Shown: positions 52,561-60,643 of the stretch, piece by piece
Numbering within the stretch: position 1 is the stretch's first letter
How the letters are laid out: the number at the start of each line of letters is the position of its first letter
Assembly: GCF_001719065.1 (NCBI RefSeq)
Contig: NZ_LWAF01000012.1
Span: 1-60,643, forward strand
Reading direction: 5' to 3'
DNA: 60,643 nt
From: Fervidobacterium thailandense
Lineage (GTDB): Bacteria > Thermotogota > Thermotogae > Thermotogales > Fervidobacteriaceae
Notes under the pieces: model-generated
Database searches by the model: none
Told to the model about the DNA's origin: nothing
Seen by the model: only the letters and a program-made list of their open reading frames with translations
Position numbers and translations under genes: made by a program

Positions 52561-54262
52561 AGTCCTTGAGAGCTTCGTAGACGTTTCTTATGTCTTTTAT
52601 CCTCTTAACGAAAGCTTCGACAACCTTTGGATCAAAATGACTTCCACTTTCTTGTTGGATGATTTTGACTGCTTCATCGAACGGTATCGCTTCCTTATAC
52701 GGTCGTTTCGTTGTTAACGCGTCGAAGACATCCGCAAGTGCCACTATCCTACCTTCGATGCTGATTTCCTCACCTTTCTTTCCCACAGGATATCCCCTTC
52801 CATCCCAGCGTTCATGGTGGTCGGCGATGATGTTCTTCATCGTCTCCAGACTCTTTGGCTCCATGATGTTTCGAGCGTTTTGTTGGAACTCCTCGATGAT
52901 TTTCACACCTTTTTCAACGTGAGTCTTCATGATTTCCCACTCTTCCGGATCAAGTTTTCCGGGCTTCAGGAGAATAGAGTCGGGAATACCGACCTTTCCG
53001 ATATCGTGGAGTGGGGAGAATTCGTAGATTTCACGGATAAGTTTCGGACTGAGTGCAAGCTCTTCGGCAATTATCTTTGCGTAAAGGGATACCCTTCTGA
53101 TATGGTTTCCCGTTTCGTTATCTTTGAATTCCACAAGATTCACAAGGCTGTTTCCGAAGTGTGAGAGCAGACGTTGAATGGTGAGTGAATAGAAAAGTCT
53201 GTACGAGAGGATATTCAAAATCGACGCAAATAATTTCGCATCCTGCTCGGTGTAATTGTTTTCTCTTTCCGAAGAAAGGAAGAAAAATCCAAACGGACGA
53301 CTGTTGATCGTGGCAACCACAGTAAGACTTGAACGAAAACCTTCGTCGAGGATTAGTTTAGTACTTGGCGATTTTGTCTTTTCGTACCTCTCAGAAAGGT
53401 TGTTGATGATTCTGGTCGTTTGGTTGTTCTTAATCATATCTCCAAGTGAGGTCTCATATAACTTTTGCACGAAACCTGCTTTTAGGCGTGGTTCGACTCC
53501 AGGCTTGGAAATGTACGCAACCTCAGCGATAACCTCCTCGTTTTCCCAATCTATAAGAGCTACCGAGAATCGCTGGGAATTGAACAGACTACAGAGATAC
53601 GGACCGACTGTGAAAATGAAGTCTTCGATGGAAGTGTTTATAGGGGCGTGCTTGAAGGCGTTATATATCGACTGAACGAGGTTAATGCTCTCGATTGAAC
53701 GATTCAAGGAAAAATCTTCGAGGAACTCTGGTTTTCCCACAGGTATCGGTGAGATGTAGATGTTGTCGGAAATCTCTTTAACTTTATCCAATATCTTCAC
53801 AATGTACCTCTTCACACGGTTAGTTGTTATTGCAAGGAGCAGTAGAATGAGGGTAGAGACTATTATAAGTGAAACGTATGCAGTCCTCACAGCCACGTTG
53901 TGCAATCGGAGCTTTTCTAATTCGTACTTTCTCAAAAAATTCGCGAAGTTTCTAACCTCTACGGTGACTTCCTCTCTTGGAATGCTTGATTCCTCAAGAG
54001 CTTTGAGTAATCCATGATAGCGCGTGGTATCGTAACCGAACCTTTCCATCATCGGGAGGAGTTTATCAAAGCTTTGACGCCCTGCAACTACTTCGTTGAT
54101 AACTGAAAAACAAGCCCGCAAATCCTTGTATACGTTTTCGAAGGTTTCAATTTTTCTCACTATGAATCCCAAAATCGAAAAGATGTACAAAACAAGGATT
54201 ATCGCAATAATAGTGCTTGTTTTCAAGCATTTTCGGATACTACGCATTTTTTTCACATACAT
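52559..54262 (-). CDS. Membrane HD-GYP domain protein (predicted c-di-GMP phosphodiesterase)
   Basis: About 567 residues. Two membrane helices (about 15-35 and 128-148) bracket a roughly 90-residue extracytoplasmic sensor. Then come a GAF-like domain at about 205-365 and an HD-GYP domain at about 380-560, with HDIGKVGIPD, HVEKGVKII and HHERWDGRGYP all intact. The intact HD pair and GYP motif predict hydrolysis of cyclic di-GMP or a related nucleotide. The ATG at 54262 is preferred over a frame-equivalent GTG three codons earlier. It lies downstream of an ABC ATPase gene. Confidence 0.9.
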   Translation of the reverse strand: MYVKKMRSIRKCLKTSTIIAIILVLYIFSILGFIVRKIETFENVYKDLRACFSVINEVVAGRQSFDKLLPMMERFGYDTTRYHGLLKALEESSIPREEVTVEVRNFANFLRKYELEKLRLHNVAVRTAYVSLIIVSTLILLLLAITTNRVKRYIVKILDKVKEISDNIYISPIPVGKPEFLEDFSLNRSIESINLVQSIYNAFKHAPINTSIEDFIFTVGPYLCSLFNSQRFSVALIDWENEEVIAEVAYISKPGVEPRLKAGFVQKLYETSLGDMIKNNQTTRIINNLSERYEKTKSPSTKLILDEGFRSSLTVVATINSRPFGFFFLSSERENNYTEQDAKLFASILNILSYRLFYSLTIQRLLSHFGNSLVNLVEFKDNETGNHIRRVSLYAKIIAEELALSPKLIREIYEFSPLHDIGKVGIPDSILLKPGKLDPEEWEIMKTHVEKGVKIIEEFQQNARNIMEPKSLETMKNIIADHHERWDGRGYPVGKKGEEISIEGRIVALADVFDALTTKRPYKEAIPFDEAVKIIQQESGSHFDPKVVEAFVKRIKDIRNVYEALKD

Positions 54263-54292
54263 CACCGTCACTTCCGGGAGAAATGAAAATAC

Positions 54293-55042
54293 TTACAAGT
54301 TCTCCACTATCTCTCTTATATCCTCCTCGGCCGTTAGTTGTAAGAAGATATCTTCGAGGGAACCTTTATAGGTGTTCTTCAATTCGGAAACCGTAGCCTC
54401 GGCTATTATTCTTCCCCTGTTGATTATGGCAACTCTTTCGCACATTTTCTCGGCAATCTCCAAGATGTGCGTTGTCATAAAAACCGTTGTGCCTTCGTTT
54501 GAGTACTTTCTCAAGAGTTCCTTGAGTACACGCGCACTTTTCGCGTCGAGTCCAACGGTGGGTTCGTCCAAAAAGAGCACTTTTGGTTTCCGCATCAGTA
54601 CCGATACGAGCATCAACTTTTGCTTCATACCGTGCGACATCTCGGAGACGAGTTTATCCAGGTAATCTATTTGAAATGCGTTGCAGAGCTCCTCGACTCG
54701 CTGACGAATGTCGGAGAAATTGATCCTGAAAATGGCTGAAACAAATTCGAGGAATTCGTATCCCCTAAGGTGTTCGTAAATCTTAGGTTCATCCGGTACA
54801 ACTCCTATCATCCGTTTAATCTCTATTTCATACTTGTCCATATCCAATCCGAGGATTTGTACTTTTCCGCTCGTCGGTTTCAGCGTACCGGTCAGCATTT
54901 TTATCGTTGTCGTTTTTCCCGCACCGTTTGGGCCGAGAAAGCCGAAGATTTCCCCTTCTCTCACATTGAGACTGATGTTATCTACAGCAACGAAATCGCC
55001 GAATTTCTTCGTTAATCCTTGGGCAACGATTGCCGATTTCAT
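54293..55042 (-). CDS. ABC transporter ATP-binding protein (CcmA/NatA type) without adjacent permease
   Basis: 249 residues: Walker A GPNGAGKTTTIKMLTG, signature MSHGMKQKLMLV (usual LSGGQ replaced by MSHGM), Walker B VLFLDEPTVGLDAKS and switch His in TTHILEIAEKM. I start at the ATG at 55042 after GGAGGGAAT. No membrane subunit gene follows; the next gene is the HD-GYP protein. The permease must be elsewhere or lost. Confidence 0.9.
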   Translation of the reverse strand: MKSAIVAQGLTKKFGDFVAVDNISLNVREGEIFGFLGPNGAGKTTTIKMLTGTLKPTSGKVQILGLDMDKYEIEIKRMIGVVPDEPKIYEHLRGYEFLEFVSAIFRINFSDIRQRVEELCNAFQIDYLDKLVSEMSHGMKQKLMLVSVLMRKPKVLFLDEPTVGLDAKSARVLKELLRKYSNEGTTVFMTTHILEIAEKMCERVAIINRGRIIAEATVSELKNTYKGSLEDIFLQLTAEEDIREIVENL

Positions 55043-55092
55043 CGTTGATTCCCTCCGTATTGAGTATTTCAATTTATTATACCATACCTTCG

Positions 55093-55122
55093 TTGTACCT
55101 GGTTAAGCAAGTGTGGTATGAT
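55093..55122 (+). promoter_or_regulatory. Possible promoter of moxR
   Basis: TTGTAC, 18 bases, TATGAT on the plus strand, 41 bases before the TTG start. It is a moderate match. A minus-strand TATAAT near 55080 may serve the divergent ABC gene. Confidence 0.5.
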
Positions 55123-55163
55123 TAAATCAAGATACGGAGAATGATAATTCTGGGGGTGGTTTT

Positions 55164-56090
55164 TTGTTACACTACAGGATCATGGAGAACGTTAAGCGGG
55201 TTATAAAAGGAAAAGATGAACAAATTAAACTCGTTCTATCGGTTCTCTACGCCGGTGGGCACGTGCTCCTTGAAGACGTTCCAGGTGTAGGAAAGACGAT
55301 TCTGGCACGTGCATTGGCTATCTCGACGGGTCTTGATTTCAAGCGCGTACAGTTTACTCCCGATTTGCTACCGTCCGACCTTACTGGATTGTACATTTTC
55401 GATAGAAAGGACGAAACATTTAAGTTCCGCCCGGGTCCGATATTCACGGATATTTTACTTGCCGATGAGATAAACCGTGCAACTCCAAGGACACAATCGG
55501 CCCTTCTTGAAGCTATGGCTGAAGGTCAGGTGACTGTGGACGGTGTCACACACAAGCTATCGGAAAACTTCTTCGTTATCGCGACGCAAAATCCGATAGA
55601 GTACGAGGGCACATTTCCACTTCCGGAAGCACAGTTGGATCGTTTCACGGCCAAGATATCTTTGGGTTATCCTGACAAGGATAGTGAACTGGAAATTCTG
55701 ACGACGCAAAAGATTAAGCATCCCATAGAGGATCTCCGACCGGTTGGAACGGTTGAGGAACTGAATCATGAAAAGAGAAAGGTTCGCCAGGTGAAGGTTA
55801 GCGATGATGTGAAACGTTACATCGTGGATATCGTCAACGCGACGAGAAGTCACGAATCGCTCGCTTTCGGTTCAAGCCCGCGTGGTGCCATCGCGTTAAT
55901 GCACATGAGTATGGCCTGGGCGTACATAGACGGACGTGATTACGTTCTTCCGGACGACGTCAAAGCTGTTGCACCGTACGTTTTAATCCACCGTGTAGTA
56001 CAAACCACCGAATCGAAAATACTGAGAGAGAGCAAAGAGGATATAATTAAGGATATTTTGGACAAGGTTCCAGTTGTGGTCTCACGATGA
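55164..56090 (+). CDS. MoxR-family AAA+ ATPase
   Basis: 308-residue AAA+ chaperone-like ATPase. Walker A is EDVPGVGKTILARALA and Walker B is LLADEINRATPRTQSALLEAM; sensor 1 is VIATQNPIEYEGTFPLPEAQLDRF (shown in parts: IATQNPIE, LPEAQLDRF), and sensor 2 is SPRGAIALMH. MoxR proteins usually act on client proteins together with DUF58 proteins; a DUF58 gene lies 2.7 kb away on the other strand. Start is a TTG after GGGGGTGG. The gene is followed by a strong terminator. Confidence 0.93.
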   Translation: MLHYRIMENVKRVIKGKDEQIKLVLSVLYAGGHVLLEDVPGVGKTILARALAISTGLDFKRVQFTPDLLPSDLTGLYIFDRKDETFKFRPGPIFTDILLADEINRATPRTQSALLEAMAEGQVTVDGVTHKLSENFFVIATQNPIEYEGTFPLPEAQLDRFTAKISLGYPDKDSELEILTTQKIKHPIEDLRPVGTVEELNHEKRKVRQVKVSDDVKRYIVDIVNATRSHESLAFGSSPRGAIALMHMSMAWAYIDGRDYVLPDDVKAVAPYVLIHRVVQTTESKILRESKEDIIKDILDKVPVVVSR

Positions 56091-56148
56091 CATCGAAGCC
56101 TTCTCTACGCTGAGATTTGACGACAACGTTCCGAATCACTATTTTCAG

Positions 56149-56195
56149 AGCGGTAGGGTTCGAAGGTCGCGAACCCTACCGCTTTTAATTTTTCC
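56149..56195 (+). terminator. Terminator after moxR
   Basis: AGCGGTAGGGTTCG, 7-base loop, CGAACCCTACCGCT (perfect 14-bp stem) followed by TTTAATTTTT. Confidence 0.9.
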
Positions 56196-56198
56196 CAC

Positions 56199-56228
56199 TT
56201 GACAAACGAGGGTGGATTGGTGTAATAT
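56199..56228 (+). promoter_or_regulatory. Promoter of the sod-dps pair
   Basis: TTGACA, then TGTAAT after 16 bases or TAATAT after 18. About 50 bases before the sod start, immediately ahead of the inverted repeat at 56237. Confidence 0.75.
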
Positions 56229-56236
56229 ATAAGTGA

Positions 56237-56263
56237 ATTAGGTTAGACTATGTCTATACTAAT
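56237..56263. promoter_or_regulatory. Inverted repeat operator before sod
   Basis: ATTAGGTTAGAC, TAT, GTCTATACTAAT: 12-base arms matching at 10 of 12 positions around a 3-base centre. It lies between the -10 and the ribosome-binding site, where a bound repressor would block transcription. The sequence is not a standard PerR or Fur box. Confidence 0.65.
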
Positions 56264-56278
56264 ACGGAGGTGATTTAT

Positions 56279-56908
56279 ATGTTCAAACTGCCCGAGATGG
56301 GTTACGGATATGAAACTCTCGAACCGTACATCGACGCTCGAACTATGGACGTGCACTACAACGGTCACCATGCAGCGTACGTGAAGAATTTGAACGCAGC
56401 CATCGAGAAATATCCTGAATTTGCTGAAAAACCCCTCGTATGGCTACTTCAAAACCTCGACAAGCTCCCGGAGGATATTCGAACAACCGTGCGCAACAAC
56501 GGTGGAGGGCACTACAACCACACGTTCTGGTGGCCACAGCTTAAGAAAAACGATGGCGCACTCCCGGATGGATTGCTAAAGGAGTACATCGAACGCGATT
56601 TTCACGATTTTGAAAATTTTAAGCAGGTCTTCAAGCAAGTTGCACTCTCGAGGTTTGGTAGCGGTTGGGCATGGGCTATTTACGAGCAAGGTAAGATAAT
56701 TGTCTACTCAACACCGAATCAGGACAATCCGATAATGGAAGGTCACCTGCCTTTTCTCGGTCTCGATGTGTGGGAACATGCTTATTATTTGAAGTATCAG
56801 AACAGGAGAGATTTGTACATCGATAACTTCTGGAACGTGGTCAATTGGGACGTTGTTGAAAGCAGGTTTTTGAGAGTTTTGGAGGGTAAGCAACCTTTGG
56901 AGATTTAA
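56279..56908 (+). CDS. sodA: Superoxide dismutase (Fe/Mn family)
   Basis: 209 residues. Metal ligands and active-site residues are visible in VHYNGHHAAYVKNLN, GGGHYNHTFWWPQL, GLDVWEHAYYLKYQNRR (Asp and His ligands) and the final FWNVVNW. Whether iron or manganese is used cannot be decided from sequence. The ATG at 56279 follows GGAGGTGAT; a GTG three codons earlier is inside that site. It probably forms an oxidative-stress pair with the dps gene 25 bases downstream, which is notable in an anaerobic lineage. Confidence 0.95.
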   Translation: MFKLPEMGYGYETLEPYIDARTMDVHYNGHHAAYVKNLNAAIEKYPEFAEKPLVWLLQNLDKLPEDIRTTVRNNGGGHYNHTFWWPQLKKNDGALPDGLLKEYIERDFHDFENFKQVFKQVALSRFGSGWAWAIYEQGKIIVYSTPNQDNPIMEGHLPFLGLDVWEHAYYLKYQNRRDLYIDNFWNVVNWDVVESRFLRVLEGKQPLEI

Positions 56909-56933
56909 AACTTTGAAAAGGAGGAAGATGACT

Positions 56934-57365
56934 ATGAGTTTGCATACGATAAAATCATTCCTGGCAGACTTACTCGTTGTTAACGTTAAGTGGCACAACG
57001 TTCACTGGAACGTGGTAGGAAGTAACTTTTTGGCGGTACACAAATTCACAGAAGAGTTGTACGAGTTTGCCTTCGAGAAATTTGATGAGGTAGCCGAACT
57101 TCTGAAGATGAACGGAGAATTCCCTGTTTCGTCCGTGAAAGAGATTCTATCACTTTCCGAGATAAAGGAACTTGATGCCAAGGAGTTAAACTGCTCCGAA
57201 GCCCTGAAGATAGTCCACGAAGATTTGGTGTTATTAAAGGAGAAAGCACTTAAGATAAGAGAAGAAGCTGAAAGTTCGAAAAAGTACGATGTCGTAATGA
57301 AATTCGATGAGCTCATCTCCGAACTATCCAAGTACGTTTGGTTTATTGAATCGATGCTGAAGTAG
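56934..57365 (+). CDS. dps: Dps-like ferritin family protein
   Basis: 143-residue four-helix Dps-like protein. Ferroxidase-type residues appear in KWHNVHWNVVG and FAFEKFDEVAELL. It is somewhat shorter than common Dps (about 150-180 aa), mainly at the N-terminus, so DNA binding by an N-terminal tail is unlikely. I choose the ATG at 56934, nine bases after AAGGAGG; an ATG two codons earlier is closer to that site. Predicted to sequester iron and consume peroxide alongside SodA. Confidence 0.87.
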   Translation: MSLHTIKSFLADLLVVNVKWHNVHWNVVGSNFLAVHKFTEELYEFAFEKFDEVAELLKMNGEFPVSSVKEILSLSEIKELDAKELNCSEALKIVHEDLVLLKEKALKIREEAESSKKYDVVMKFDELISELSKYVWFIESMLK

Positions 57366-57381
57366 TTAAGCGAAGACCAAG

Positions 57382-57411
57382 AAACCTCGGGGATCTTCCC
57401 CGAGGTTTTTT
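57382..57411. terminator. Bidirectional terminator between dps and the DUF4129-like gene
   Basis: AAACCTCGGGGA, TCT, TCCCCGAGGTTT with TTTTTT on plus and a T-rich run on minus. It serves both converging genes. Confidence 0.92.
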
Positions 57412-58810
57412 AGTTCACACTGTGGGAACTTTCCGTCACCAAACTTTGAAAAGTAGCTTTTAGCGATGCAATCTTATCTTGGCTGAATCCATCCGAACAT
57501 AGTGCGTACTTTATCTTGACAAAGTACTTGGTCAGCTCCTCGAGTATTGGAAAATCAGGGAATTTTTTCAGTAGTTCGAAAGGTGTTAGATGATCGTATT
57601 CTCCGAAATAGTTCTTTCTGATGTACAGATAACTGTGAACGATGAAGACTTCCCCGGAAAGCTTCAGGATTTCGCCCCACGATAAATTTGTTGTGTAATT
57701 TGGCCCTGTCGAACTTCCAATATTTCTCTTTCCTTCCCCTTGCGCCGTGATCGGTTTGTAGTCAAACAAGATTAGGTTCAGCACCATCACAATTGCAACG
57801 ATCCCAATCAAAAATCCAGCGATAAGAAGGATGCGCGTTATACGCTCTCCGACGTTCGACTGCAATTCATTCGTTGCGGATTGCTTTTCTACACTCGCTA
57901 AGTTACCGTCTTTTAAACTTTCGAAGGGTGTTCGATCAACGGATGCGCTCGTTTCTCTTCTTGGCAAATCTGTACTGTTCCTTGCAGGTAATGAATTTTT
58001 CGCGATCATCGGCAGTACAATGCCTATCATTAGCATGAGTATCAGCGTGTTAAGGATAGAACTTAGAAAAAAGTCCAGGAGAATTCCGGGACCTTGCGCC
58101 AAAGCTTTGACGAATAAAGTTGCCACGAAGAGCACAGCAACGGTTATAAATATCACCACGTTCATTCGGTAAAGAAGTTTCATGAAGTCAATTTCCGCTT
58201 TTGAATTTCCACTTTCGTCTTTGTTCAAGGTAGCGCTGCTTGATTTTTCTTCAGGACGCGGAAGGATCGGTGTTTTGCTTGTTTGCCCTTCGATGGACTC
58301 CTCTTCAACTGCGTCCATCGTTTCGACTGTTTGATTCGTTGTCTGCCATTTTGAGATAGCCGAAAGGATAATGGACGAGCGCGGAACGGGTAGGAAGATA
58401 ACAACCGCTAAAACAAGAAAGACAAGAAGTGTTTTCCTGTCAACACCAACGGTATCGAAAAAGTTCAACACAAGGAAGGCTAATACCATTGCTGGGGCGA
58501 TTTCGTTCGAAAATAAGGCCATAGTTGTGAGAAATACCACCGTTGACAAAATGCGGTTCGGGTTTTTGGTGCGAAGAAGCAAAATCGTGGGAATAGCGGG
58601 TAAGAAATGAAAACCGAGCTTTGAGTAGATGAACCCTACAAAGATGAAAGGGATCAGGATTAAAAACGATAACACCTCGTAGTTTAAAACCGAAGCAAGA
58701 GTCACGGAGGCGAGCAAAAACAACCCCCGCTTATCCATTAGTGTACTCAACGGTAAAATTCCTAAGAAAACGATCACCACGTTTAGGAGTCTTTTTAAGG
58801 TTCGGTGCAT
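57410..58810 (-). CDS. Multi-span membrane protein with DUF4129-like C-terminus
   Basis: 466 residues with about seven to eight hydrophobic segments in the N-terminal half (for example LLNVVIVFLGILPL and SFLILIPFIFVGFIY), two hydrophilic stretches, two later spans, and a C-terminal cytoplasmic part YDHLTPFELLKKFPDFP. The latter resembles DUF4129 of transglutaminase-type (TgpA) systems, but no transglutaminase Cys-His-Asp domain is seen. It follows DUF58 by 14 bases, the common MoxR-DUF58 neighbourhood. I start at the ATG at 58810; the longer frame overlaps DUF58. Confidence 0.65.
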   Translation of the reverse strand: MHRTLKRLLNVVIVFLGILPLSTLMDKRGLFLLASVTLASVLNYEVLSFLILIPFIFVGFIYSKLGFHFLPAIPTILLLRTKNPNRILSTVVFLTTMALFSNEIAPAMVLAFLVLNFFDTVGVDRKTLLVFLVLAVVIFLPVPRSSIILSAISKWQTTNQTVETMDAVEEESIEGQTSKTPILPRPEEKSSSATLNKDESGNSKAEIDFMKLLYRMNVVIFITVAVLFVATLFVKALAQGPGILLDFFLSSILNTLILMLMIGIVLPMIAKNSLPARNSTDLPRRETSASVDRTPFESLKDGNLASVEKQSATNELQSNVGERITRILLIAGFLIGIVAIVMVLNLILFDYKPITAQGEGKRNIGSSTGPNYTTNLSWGEILKLSGEVFIVHSYLYIRKNYFGEYDHLTPFELLKKFPDFPILEELTKYFVKIKYALCSDGFSQDKIASLKATFQSLVTESSHSVN

Positions 58811-58824
58811 TCCTGTTCCCCCAG

Positions 58825-60114
58825 TTACGTTTCCGATAAACTTAAAAGTCCCTCGTTTAAACTGATGTTCTCCAACCAAACTTCCACCAAGATATTTTCG
58901 TTTCTCAACATCTTTGCATCCTGGTACAATTCACGCACTTCCGGGGGAACTTCGTAGTACGTTTTGAACTTCTTCGTCCCAGATGTACGGTAACCGTACG
59001 GCATGAGTAGGACTACAACGCGCCCACATGCTTTTCTCAACCTGATGATTTCCGCAATTTCACGTTTGCTGAGGAACATACTTATGATAATCACCGTATC
59101 AACTGGTTGGACACCGTCGATCAACTCTCTTATCAGTTCCGAAGTATCCCTCGCATTCTCAAGTGTCCCACTTGCGTCTGCAAGGTAGTCAAAGTAAATT
59201 GCGGGATCTTTGCTATCAAGTCTCTCAAAACCTCCAGCGTGGGAGATGTAGAGTTGCACATGTTCATGGCGGCTCGTAAAATGATGTATCAGTCCGGTGG
59301 TTGCACGAATTGCGTCTTCCTCATATTTCTTTCGAATGTACATCCAAGCTTGCCTTGAGTATATACCACCCGGAAGGTTGAGGTCCACCAGCAGATGTAT
59401 CTTTCCCGTACCTGCGTATTCAAACTCCTTCACCATGAGTTTACCGTATCGGGCACTCTGTTTCCAGTGAATTCTGTTGAGCGGTTCGTTGTTGTATTCC
59501 CGCACGTCCTTGATGTACGTGACGTCCTCGGCAAATTTGTGCTTGCTCTTCAGCACAGGTAAGGCTTCCAAGATCCGTTCCAGTGCTACTTTTGCCTCCT
59601 CCATGTTCGGCAAGACCTTTATGTCCGAATCTATTTCCTCAACCCTGTTCAAAATCACAATATTTCCAGGTAGCGGTACTTTGAGAACATAGTGCCCGAG
59701 CTTCTTAGAACCTCGCGTTCCAAGGGAGGATGTCAACACAACTTCCACCGGAACACCGGCTTTCAGCGTAACTTCTATATCTTCCTTTCTCAATATAGAA
59801 GGGGGCGAGAAGATCAAACACAAATCCTTTGGAGACTCAAACACGAACGTTATCCGAAAATCTTCGTTCTCAAACACTCGGGCGGAGGCTTTCACCTGCA
59901 CGTTCACGTTTTTCAACGTCCTAAGCTTTGTAACGTAGTCGATGATTAGGTAAACTAAAACAGCTTCGGCAAGCCACAAGTACTTGCTTTGAACCAAGAT
60001 ATTCAAGAATGTTGTGAAAACGAATACGGTGAAAAAGAAGTTCTTCCCCCTGACCCAAATGATCTTTTCCGGAACGCTGTCCACTACTCTCTCGTTTAAA
60101 GATGCCCTTCCCAC
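58825..60114 (-). CDS. DUF58 family protein
   Basis: 429 residues. Two N-terminal membrane helices (about 25-65), then a beta-rich domain and the DUF58 core VREYNNEPLNRIHWKQSARYGKLMVKEFE (shown in parts: REYNNEPLNRIHWKQSAR), then a von Willebrand A-like fold with HLLVDLNLPGG. These proteins work with MoxR ATPases, present at 55164, though the role is poorly known. First gene of a two-gene operon. Confidence 0.88.
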   Translation of the reverse strand: MGRASLNERVVDSVPEKIIWVRGKNFFFTVFVFTTFLNILVQSKYLWLAEAVLVYLIIDYVTKLRTLKNVNVQVKASARVFENEDFRITFVFESPKDLCLIFSPPSILRKEDIEVTLKAGVPVEVVLTSSLGTRGSKKLGHYVLKVPLPGNIVILNRVEEIDSDIKVLPNMEEAKVALERILEALPVLKSKHKFAEDVTYIKDVREYNNEPLNRIHWKQSARYGKLMVKEFEYAGTGKIHLLVDLNLPGGIYSRQAWMYIRKKYEEDAIRATTGLIHHFTSRHEHVQLYISHAGGFERLDSKDPAIYFDYLADASGTLENARDTSELIRELIDGVQPVDTVIIISMFLSKREIAEIIRLRKACGRVVVLLMPYGYRTSGTKKFKTYYEVPPEVRELYQDAKMLRNENILVEVWLENISLNEGLLSLSET

Positions 60115-60169
60115 CTGGATTTTCCCTCCAAGACGTGAACAACCGTACTTTACTTTCCGTCTACCTTAC

Positions 60170-60179
60170 CATCATTATA
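60170..60179 (-). promoter_or_regulatory. Extended -10 promoter element for the DUF58 operon
   Basis: TGGTATAAT on the minus strand (TGnTATAAT), 60 bases before the DUF58 start, with no good -35 at the right distance. A plus-strand TATAAT at 60211 faces the transposase remnant and has no gene to serve. Confidence 0.55.
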
Positions 60180-60319
60180 CCAGAATTGTTCTAAACCTCC
60201 TAAGTTGGGGTATAATATTATTTGTTCGTGAGGAATATTCGTGGTTACCAGTAAATGAATTTCTGCCAAAATTCTTGATTCTTCGATTCTTATTCTTACA
60301 CCCTGTCCAAAGTAACAAA

Positions 60320-60643
60320 CTAATTAAGAAGAATTTCAAGTGTCCTTGGTTCTTGCTTTATTCGATTTACCAGGTACACTAACATCCTCCCTATTAGCAT
60401 CCACTCTATCCATACTTTCACGTCTTCCAACTTTTTCCGCTCAAAATTTATCTTCATCTTCAGCTGCTGAATAAATTTCTCTATTTTCCACCTGTGCATG
60501 TATATACTTCCTATCAACGGCCTTTTAGTAAATTCTTTTCCCGCTTTCCCCCTGGGCCTTATGTACCCTTCTGTTTTCCTTACGAACTCAGCTTCGGCAT
60601 ATCCTCTGTCCGCTATTACCTTCCCGTTTATCCCTTCGATTAG
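60320..60643 (-). mobile_element. IS4-family transposase, C-terminal part, cut by window edge
   Basis: 107 codons open from the window edge to a stop at 60320. IADRGYAEAEF holds the second catalytic-type Asp region, and YMHRWKIEKFIQQLK fits the Y-(2)-R-(3)-E-(6)-K signature of IS4-type DDE transposases, including the catalytic Glu. The N-terminal half lies beyond the window, so intactness cannot be judged. No terminal inverted repeat could be defined in 60180-60320. Confidence 0.85.

Noticed and set aside
60180-60319. Terminal inverted repeat of the IS4-type element
   Set aside because: Only one end may be inside the window, so no repeat pair can be compared.

Overview
The window looks like chromosome of a thermophilic Thermotogota bacterium, most likely a Fervidobacterium-type organism. 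This is inferred from gene content and order: rplU-prp-rpmA-ribU-rplM-rpsI, a 2-oxoacid:ferredoxin oxidoreductase next to butyrate kinase/phosphotransbutyrylase genes, a SpoVS-like gene, a MurE with a DDPR motif, and a signal-peptide beta-barrel protein typical of a 'toga'. No rRNA or tRNA gene was seen, so the species is not fixed.

Region 1 (1-23.4 kb, all minus strand) is an amino-acid biosynthesis supercluster. Reading with transcription it runs aroF-aroB-aroD-aroE/K-aroA-aroC-pheA-tyrA-trpE-trpG-trpD-trpC-trpF-trpB-trpA, then hisZ-hisG-hisD-hisC-hisB-hisH-hisA-hisF-hisIE. That covers the whole shikimate pathway, the Phe and Tyr branch enzymes, all of Trp synthesis, and nearly all of His synthesis (no histidinol-phosphatase was seen). 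Each half is preceded by what reads as a ribosome-mediated transcription attenuator. The aromatic operon has a promoter, a 39-residue leader ORF with six consecutive aromatic codons (Phe-Trp-Trp-Phe-Tyr-Tyr), a 12-bp antiterminator and a 13-bp intrinsic terminator. The his operon has a promoter, a 34-residue leader ORF with three consecutive His codons, a 19-bp antiterminator and a perfect 10-bp terminator hairpin. These two elements, especially the aromatic one, are the most exciting part of the window. Sampled lines are about 33-40% GC in his and about 50-60% in aro, against about 45% downstream, which suggests a mosaic origin.

Region 2 (23.4-30 kb, minus) begins with a non-coding or degenerate stretch. 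It then holds a frameshifted GT9-like glycosyltransferase gene, ybjQ, an ABC-2 exporter under a YtrA-type GntR regulator with a clear palindromic operator, and a large FtsX/MacB-type permease. Region 3 (29.9-35.4 kb, minus) is housekeeping: rpoD, dnaG, rpsI, rplM, ribU, rpmA, prp and rplU, with a long hairpin in the rplU leader. Region 4 (35.5-42.3 kb) has spoVS, a small unknown gene and a YqhQ/DUF1385 gene on plus, then murE-murF-mraY and a beta-barrel envelope protein on minus.

Region 5 (42.4-50.2 kb, minus) is one operon: aminotransferase-buk2-ptb-buk1-P-loop ATPase-korD-korA-korB-korC. It encodes a complete route from an amino acid, via a 2-oxo acid and acyl-CoA, to an organic acid plus ATP. 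Region 6 (50.3-60.6 kb) has the serine pair (class V aminotransferase plus serA), an HD-GYP phosphodiesterase, an ABC ATPase, MoxR, superoxide dismutase and Dps behind a candidate operator, a DUF58 plus DUF4129-like membrane pair, and an IS4-family transposase fragment cut by the window edge.
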